Of a DNA stretch of 64,000 bases, positions 60,601 to 64,000 are shown one piece after another. The stretch comes from CTSoil-075 sp042610375 (GTDB taxonomy: Bacteria > Bacillota > Negativicutes > DSM-13327), in assembly GCF_042610375.1 (NCBI RefSeq), contig NZ_JBGJZL010000010.1, forward strand, positions 121,035 to 185,034. The letters are read 5' to 3'. The stretch's first letter is position 1. The number at the start of each line of letters is the position of its first letter. Under the pieces are notes generated by a model. That model was not told the DNA's origin, ran no database searches, and saw only the letters and a program-made list of their open reading frames with translations. The translations under genes and the position numbers were made by a program.

Positions 60601-62824
60601 TCATGTGGTCGCCGCTTACTGTGCCCTTCATATCTCCGTCTATCCACCGAGATTGATAAGGGTCATATAAAGCAGATGAAACCTCTTGTATATTTCCGTT
60701 TTTTTTCGTTAGTATGACCATATCATCCCCATAAGCATATTGATACTCATTAGGGGATCTTGGAACAACCATTTCCTTATCAATCCACCGCTCACCGTTA
60801 AACCTAGCTACCCTTTGCCCACTCCCAATTAGAGAGTTATTTACAATCGTAGTATTAAGCGCATTTGACAAATTTCGATCCTGATAATAAGAATGCTTGA
60901 CCACATTGGTAAATGAGAAATCAGTCTTCCAACCGAAAACAAGAAGGTTATAATATAAATTGATCTCATCAACGCTAGTTATGTAAGCAGCAACAGCGAA
61001 GCTAGTACCGATAGACCACAAACTATTGAAGTTTGTATAATCTAAGTTAATTTCGCCGGATATCGTTGTAGAACCACCAGTTTTCCACTTTCTATTGGCA
61101 TCAGCGTAGTATAATTGGACAAATATTTGTTGAGCGTGTTCATTGTAGCCTGCAGCAATGAGAAAATTAGTATTGGCGGCGAGTGACATGTACCCAAACT
61201 GCTTGCTTGTAGCCCAGGTCTCAGCCCATTGCTTATTCAGTCCATCCCACTGCCAGATAGCAATCTTGGCAGAATTAGGAGAATATGCTGCAATAAAGTC
61301 CTCGCCCATCGCGATCGTTACACTCGTATACTCATTACCTAGCTTAACCTCATTGGCAGACCATTCACCAAACCGATACTCATTTTGTTTGAAAAGCAAC
61401 AGCCGATACCACCCTAAATTAAGGTCTTTAAAATACACAACAAAAAAGCCCTGGGCATTAAGCACACTGAAATTTTCAATATTCAGTTCATTGAGTTCGT
61501 CGTATTTCCATTCCCGCCAGTTACCGCCCCAGGAATATACCGAAATGAGTACTTTCTTACGCACACTACTGTACCAAGTGATAACCACATAGTCAGAACC
61601 GTGCCAGACATTGGGCGTAAAGTCGGTTCCTGGCGATTTCACTTCCCGGCATGTGGACGTATTGGTCAGCTTGCCTGATTCATACTTATATGTGGCAATC
61701 CCTCCATGAGGAAAAGTAATACTTTTCAATGCACCAGGATTTATATCGCTGGTATAATCTATATAATAATCAAATGCTACGCCAGGAAAGGGTTCACCGT
61801 TGCCATTGACTGTCCTAACAGACTTCAAATACCTTTTTTTATAATAATAATCGTCCTGCTTGTTGCTAACATTATAGAAATCATACTGGAACTGAACTGT
61901 AAACAGCAGTTCCTTATTTTCATTTTCAACAACTATTTTATCTAAAAATTTTTCTTCGTATTGGAATTGAAAGGCAGTAATGTCTCTAGGTGACATGATC
62001 GGTCGTTGAATTTCGAAATCCTCATCTTTGGGCGCATAAACAAAATTTACCGTTTGTCCGTAGACATCAATTATTTTACGAATCCGCGATGAACGGGTAT
62101 ATTGAGTAAGATCATTTTCACCGACTGGGATATCATTGTTGTCATAGTCAAAATAGACACAGTCGCCCCAGATGTTGATAATCTGGGCTAAGTTCCAGGC
62201 CACCGAATATTGGGTTCCCGCAGTGCTTACGGTACTTCCTACCCAGTTTTTCCACTTAACCCCCCATTGCTGGCTACCATTTACACCATAGGCATAATCG
62301 CCGTCCAGCTGGACAGCTCCGTAAATATATCGTGAGCCATCTTCCTTAACGATTTCCCAGCGTTCACTTGCAGAATCAGCTTGGTTTTGATAATAATAGA
62401 CTTGCCAAAAGTTATAATTTTTGGCCTGAAAACAGATGGCATCGCCGTCGCTTCCTGTCCTAAACAACGGAATGGTATTCCCACCGATTACGATGTAAAA
62501 ATTATCATCATAACTTGTACCCGTATTTTTAATATCGACCACTATTTTTTCGAATGACATCGACCAACCAACACCGAGAACATCTGTTGGAGCATCCATG
62601 TTCCATGTATTTACAAATGTGTGAATATTGCTACCGTAAAGCGCTACTACACTTATATCCAAATTGTTCCGACCTGCAAGCGATACTAACTTCAAAGGTA
62701 GATTAACATCCCCCCTGAATAGATTAACGCTCTTGCCGATATCACCGATACTGCCTAAATCGAGCTGAGAGCCTAAAATCCCTGGAAGTCCAGCATTTAC
62801 ATCATTATCCTCCACCAAACGCAC
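54698..62824 (-). CDS. Giant RHS/YD-repeat protein with variable C-terminal domain
   Basis: 2708 aa (GTG at 62824; a TTG two codons later fits the AAGGA site better). N-terminal SpvB-like beta-rich part (GRNNLDISVVALYGSNIH), a long middle with propeller-like and carbohydrate-module-like segments, then YD repeats (YDRLGRNTEKG, YNFNNQGQLYEINGRDG). The RHS core ends near residue 2413: YKARFYDPYLGRFYSIDP and NDPISFIDPSGQ. After it come Gly-rich hydrophobic segments (about 2414-2560) and a final domain (about 2580-2708: DGHGAFHPENGMRKLG, EKVIFYGPHEKS). No signal peptide is seen and no immunity gene follows. The end domain is weakly reminiscent of the Stv putative adhesin domain. Confidence 0.92.
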   Translation of the reverse strand: MRLVEDNDVNAGLPGILGSQLDLGSIGDIGKSVNLFRGDVNLPLKLVSLAGRNNLDISVVALYGSNIHTFVNTWNMDAPTDVLGVGWSMSFEKIVVDIKNTGTSYDDNFYIVIGGNTIPLFRTGSDGDAICFQAKNYNFWQVYYYQNQADSASERWEIVKEDGSRYIYGAVQLDGDYAYGVNGSQQWGVKWKNWVGSTVSTAGTQYSVAWNLAQIINIWGDCVYFDYDNNDIPVGENDLTQYTRSSRIRKIIDVYGQTVNFVYAPKDEDFEIQRPIMSPRDITAFQFQYEEKFLDKIVVENENKELLFTVQFQYDFYNVSNKQDDYYYKKRYLKSVRTVNGNGEPFPGVAFDYYIDYTSDINPGALKSITFPHGGIATYKYESGKLTNTSTCREVKSPGTDFTPNVWHGSDYVVITWYSSVRKKVLISVYSWGGNWREWKYDELNELNIENFSVLNAQGFFVVYFKDLNLGWYRLLLFKQNEYRFGEWSANEVKLGNEYTSVTIAMGEDFIAAYSPNSAKIAIWQWDGLNKQWAETWATSKQFGYMSLAANTNFLIAAGYNEHAQQIFVQLYYADANRKWKTGGSTTISGEINLDYTNFNSLWSIGTSFAVAAYITSVDEINLYYNLLVFGWKTDFSFTNVVKHSYYQDRNLSNALNTTIVNNSLIGSGQRVARFNGERWIDKEMVVPRSPNEYQYAYGDDMVILTKKNGNIQEVSSALYDPYQSRWIDGDMKGTVSGDHMSTPAIAGDYCVAANNIYFRDQTRKWNKIFALPQNVDPSSVQNRAPGYLLYQMKNEPNNTYLLFFKDGALIGKTKLEGKNIHVSGGAGQVLAGAFAFVTYSGVDFAKTPTLNIYQVVNQSIDDEGQVDYSVASVSIFNGYSQIDTNYKYNRETATYDPKGLVSQFSQAGIWYQEDNGAFSHSDHVYFNGLDPQILDVIYPDTDDFTNVRDYFSCFNGQIYQSSSYNADGRKVVDTINYLYAFDKNGEGEPLYGVYGRSKKKIDTTQLYLFDADVSLMEDLDNELFSTAVKDVFHTYGFYFSGDVSIEVPYASKNIWVIADGESGKEYTICQENGKLAVYGALVKITEYGYNGKGQLAKTSTYNFNSEGREEKLSVEKQYGWEVYPRLLDINLLTPEVQSKTWNETQNVTTGISVLTLRNWNQGADGDKWGADKSYKWDGTRGTENFDYQACSGNGEPASGWVKTAQIVAMNEYGAEIEKTDIDNIHSSTLFDVANRFTVATFKNASITSGEVSYYGFEEYENPQGWTVFPQTEPMEKYIGEGDSYTGTRRLFLPGQSLIKVGLTNCLTIKRNNGKYVLSCWIKTAKEFAGEGAGWEITVGVSGKIVCIPILSTRETWQYFYHVIDPVALGESDVCQITMSVYNLQDNNYLLIDNIGFAPMAGNFEAAVYETPYRLNTGVIGMWGETSRKAYDSFQRLAVIAGNDNKPQVLSVGGLWRQYTETFDPADPNSAAKITVRTGGSFEEFRHGNQWQDNWQASADWEVVRGKLVYSGVTAGSLVLKNTVDQKNYGARFNMSLGEIIDKPIGVKIGDCLIIQWDKGQWELYNCIEEKVVDSLAQPEMNAKDWLVIAGEHGVLFFADGRQVLKYMFPTTVWGQFQLFTANKIAIEYITVFIDPITSITYNDNSSKPIQVQNLDDCSILVQEFCADHLGRDAITTKVARFDKALFGYRQNFVRSIDWISGLMTGEIADCYPGDEGYPYSRIRYEKSTLARVVEMGGPGKLFAINLEVPEQDRHTVFARYCANVKNKLLNELPVGEYTITSEIDRDKNSSALLTDKLGNKIATIQGSQQDGDANFAMSRNCYNMYGNIAATKQPNYFQENIPQHERFQLENEYDFFGRTIRASTPDMSQSTVSIFDTAGRVRFMQDANGAEKGYIIYWLYDRLGRNTEKGICYSPWDESKFKRHIDDKTWRPDLAFWDKKYEYDGDGSDPNLVGRLWKVLSCGDESLWGKSEEVFVYNIDGQMIRKTVRVFDYDGGAEHTSSYEYDNIGNNIRLTYNEEDTTPFVVTYNFNNQGQLYEINGRDGALVRYGYKADGSIQSEIFNPGKSSELIRTYDYNSAGWLVNLQDRLFTETLDYTDNGYLGVGYYSGKIARIAHRFNGIQTPGEFMTSYSYQYAYDKLDRLQSAVNEKDSAWSMGGDSPLTYDTNCNACHWSKGNVEEEYVYYPGTNKIQSASANTQDIYNYNSNGDIIFAQPRGITNIKYGKASGVALSMQGSDGNPANDVSFAYDGGNRRILKKDKDSCRLYILSTNGDSLMEKVKGPDGEERVIFNVYGVTGIFAVQKVDKVYNLIKDHLLSTRVVFDGTDICAAYNYTPFGEFMGGVMELPGCDRITQYLYTSQELDDETGLYNYKARFYDPYLGRFYSIDPAGQFPGAYVYAGNDPISFIDPSGQTSVGSIFAIMGGIAAFLGGIALAAFTSGGSLVALGAIGGGMLAGGGGASVVYGATHTEDFRAAEWGAMVGLGATFGAISGGVSLIGGGLLMAGGYGVATNTVLGGVESFVSNGITNVMNGQGFLVNAGPTVGIGVAFGFAITGLGTVAVRTLQNVKTNVKIGLEDVGEVCDGHGAFHPENGMRKLGRGEKVIFYGPHEKSLDYKKARGIPFGYMDVVETKEAGDWVYNYTLSPPGKNTPWPYTTQVTRDTRMDTIFKCQNRGVIKWSACRDVIRYRWTLYTALTNAGSQAYSELT

Positions 62825-63080
62825 ATCCTTCTCAGATTATTCTATCCTTTCTTAGTGCTTAGACTGCGATCTCCTTTGTTGACTTTTCTGCCATGTCCAA
62901 TATGAATCGAAAAACTTTCAGTTGAACTGATGTAGTAATACAAATTTTATTGTGTTACATATCTTTTCTATACCATTCCATCAACAACCAGAAAACCCCT
63001 GCACAATAATACAATCTTTGCCATTTTTTGTGTTTGTTTTCATTTCCAAACCTGTAGTCTCTTATAATGAATAGATTTTT
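62825..63080. other. Upstream region of the RHS gene
   Basis: About 255 bp without a gene. It should carry the promoter of the RHS-collagen-PKS genes on the minus strand. No clear operator seen. Confidence 0.5.
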
Positions 63081-63460
63081 TCAAAATTTTAATCCTACAT
63101 GGGATTCAAATGATTCCGCAGATGAGGCGTTTGAGGAAGCTGTTCAATATGCTACTGAAATTATAAAAAGAATAATAAGTAGACAAGCTGCTGTTATAAA
63201 AGCAAGAATCATCGTAAATGAAGCCTTTGAAAATAGAACTATTAATGAAATAATGATTCTAAAAAAAGGTTGCCCTTGGCTCCAACAATTACTTAAACGC
63301 GATGTTAATAATGAGGTATTGTTCGTTATTTCTCCAGGTGATCATAATACAGAGTATAAGGTACAAACTGTAAAAAAACCGTCGATACTTTCGAAGCAAG
63401 AAAAGATATACTAGAATCCATTAGAGGAAAATCAAGTGAAGAAATAAATTCTATCATTAA
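63081..63460 (+). pseudogene. Truncated, frameshifted second copy of the MYG1-family gene
   Basis: Closely matches codons about 140-267 of the intact gene at 37493-38386, from FNPTWDSND through VLFVISPGDHN. A base is missing in the A-run at 63372-63378, after which the frame shifts (FEARKDILESIRGKSSEEI continues in another frame). The first 140 codons and the last 30 are absent. The copy has the same orientation as the intact gene 25 kb away. Confidence 0.9.
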
Positions 63461-63469
63461 TATAAAAAT

Positions 63470-63624
63470 TTATTTTCTCTGATTTCAAGAGTTTCTGAGC
63501 TTTTTAAATCGCTTTTATGCAGGATCTGATACGACATTTCAGGTGCGAATTTTTCGATTTCTTTCTGCCAATTGGCAATCAGCGAGGTCTGTGAATGATA
63601 TTCTAAAAGTGCGGGAGAACCAAT
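63470..63624 (-). pseudogene. SNF2-family helicase fragment
   Basis: An open minus-strand stretch reads TSLIANWQKEIEKFAPEMSY then QILHKSDLKSSET. The S(L/V)xxNWxxEIxKFaP string is characteristic of the segment around motif Ia in SNF2/Swi2 helicases. No start, no rest of the protein. It ends at the left inverted repeat of the IS21 scrap. Confidence 0.7.
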
Positions 63625-63662
63625 TTGAGCGTATCATCAGCTCTAAGCAAGCACATTATTCA
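63622..63662. repeat. Left arm of a 41-bp inverted repeat
   Basis: Matches the reverse complement of 63876-63916 with one mismatch. Flanks the istA fragment on its 3' side. Confidence 0.9.
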
Positions 63663-63913
63663 AATTCGACGTACTTCATTCTGGAATAGCCTAGTATGAT
63701 GACAAAAGCATGTACTTTCCGAAATGATCCATCTGCACAATTCAATTTAAACTCACCCCAATCGACTTGTGCCTGTTTTCCTGGCGGTGTTTCATAGCGA
63801 ATGCTTGCTTTGGACACGACGGATTGTCGATGAGGTTGCATAAATACTCTCAAAATTGTCATTTTCCCTTGATAGTGAATAATGTGCTTGCTTAGAGCCG
63901 ATGATACGCTCAA
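63656..63913 (-). mobile_element. IS21-family transposase (istA) fragment
   Basis: The 85-codon frame contains MTILRVFMQPHRQSVVSKAS, YETPPGKQAQVDWGEF and AFVIILGYSRMKYVEF, the first catalytic-Asp region (QVDWGEF) of IS21-type transposases. Full IstA is about 400-500 residues, so this is an internal scrap. Its first ten codons and its stop lie in the inverted repeat, not in transposase sequence. Confidence 0.88.
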
Positions 63914-63916
63914 ATT
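63876..63916. repeat. Right arm of the 41-bp inverted repeat
   Basis: Inverted copy of 63622-63662; one mismatch (A/G) in 41 bases. With the left arm it encloses about 213 bp of istA sequence. Confidence 0.9.
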
Positions 63917-64000
63917 GAGCCACCATCACGTTAATTTTAAACCACCTTCACGCAAGGTGAGCCATTTGGATTTTTTAGGCAATAATGAACTTATGCACTA

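Overview
The window reads as chromosome from an AT-rich, anaerobic, spore-forming Firmicute that has an outer membrane. A Spo0E-like phosphatase, a Rex repressor, a reverse rubrerythrin and a low-GC codon style point to Firmicutes. A TonB-family protein and a P19/FTR1 periplasmic iron system point to a diderm cell. Together these suggest Negativicutes, most likely a Sporomusaceae relative such as Pelosinus or Sporomusa; that placement is inference. Nearly all large genes lie on the minus strand. One N at 43439, flanked by an exact 162-bp repeat, shows the sequence is a scaffold with an unmerged contig join.

Layout. 1-900: the start of a CheR-like gene behind a c-di-GMP-I riboswitch, and a tRNA-Leu(TAG). 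0.97-9.1 kb: a Campylobacter p19-like iron uptake operon (FTR1 permease, P19, DUF2318 membrane protein, two FtsX-like permeases, ABC ATPase, FMN-binding lipoprotein) and tonB, with Fur-like boxes. 9.5-13.3 kb: an OmpR-type two-component system and a chemoreceptor. 13.3-16.8 kb: tiny genes, including a Spo0E-like protein. 16.9-33 kb: a metallo-beta-lactamase-fold protein and a large inositol catabolic locus with its LacI regulator. 33-36.1 kb: two glycosyltransferases and a DsrE protein. 36.3-47.7 kb: an accessory zone of many tiny Cys-rich or membrane genes, several in paralogous pairs, plus a MYG1-family gene, rex, rubrerythrin and a WYL regulator. 48-62.8 kb: a giant RHS/YD-repeat protein, a collagen-like glycine-rich protein and a one-module type I polyketide synthase. 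62.9-64 kb: gene debris (a second, truncated and frameshifted MYG1 copy, a SNF2 helicase scrap, an IS21 istA scrap inside 41-bp inverted repeats).

The most interesting system is the inositol operon (21.5-31.6 kb). It encodes IolG, IolE, IolD and IolB, which together make 2-deoxy-5-keto-D-gluconate, but no IolC kinase, IolJ aldolase or IolA dehydrogenase is visible. Their place is taken by a split transketolase, an archaeal-type GAPDH, an archaeal-type PGK whose substrate-phosphate loop is altered, and a tartrate/D-malate dehydrogenase. The stereochemistry allows a continuous route. Transketolase would remove the C5-C6 ketol unit, leaving D-malate semialdehyde. The GAPDH and PGK homologues would oxidise this to D-malate with ATP gain. 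The D-malate dehydrogenase would give pyruvate and CO2. This is a prediction from gene content and chemistry, not a demonstrated pathway. Three LacI-type palindromes around the regulator and the operon start suggest control by the encoded repressor, and an RbsABC-type importer follows downstream.
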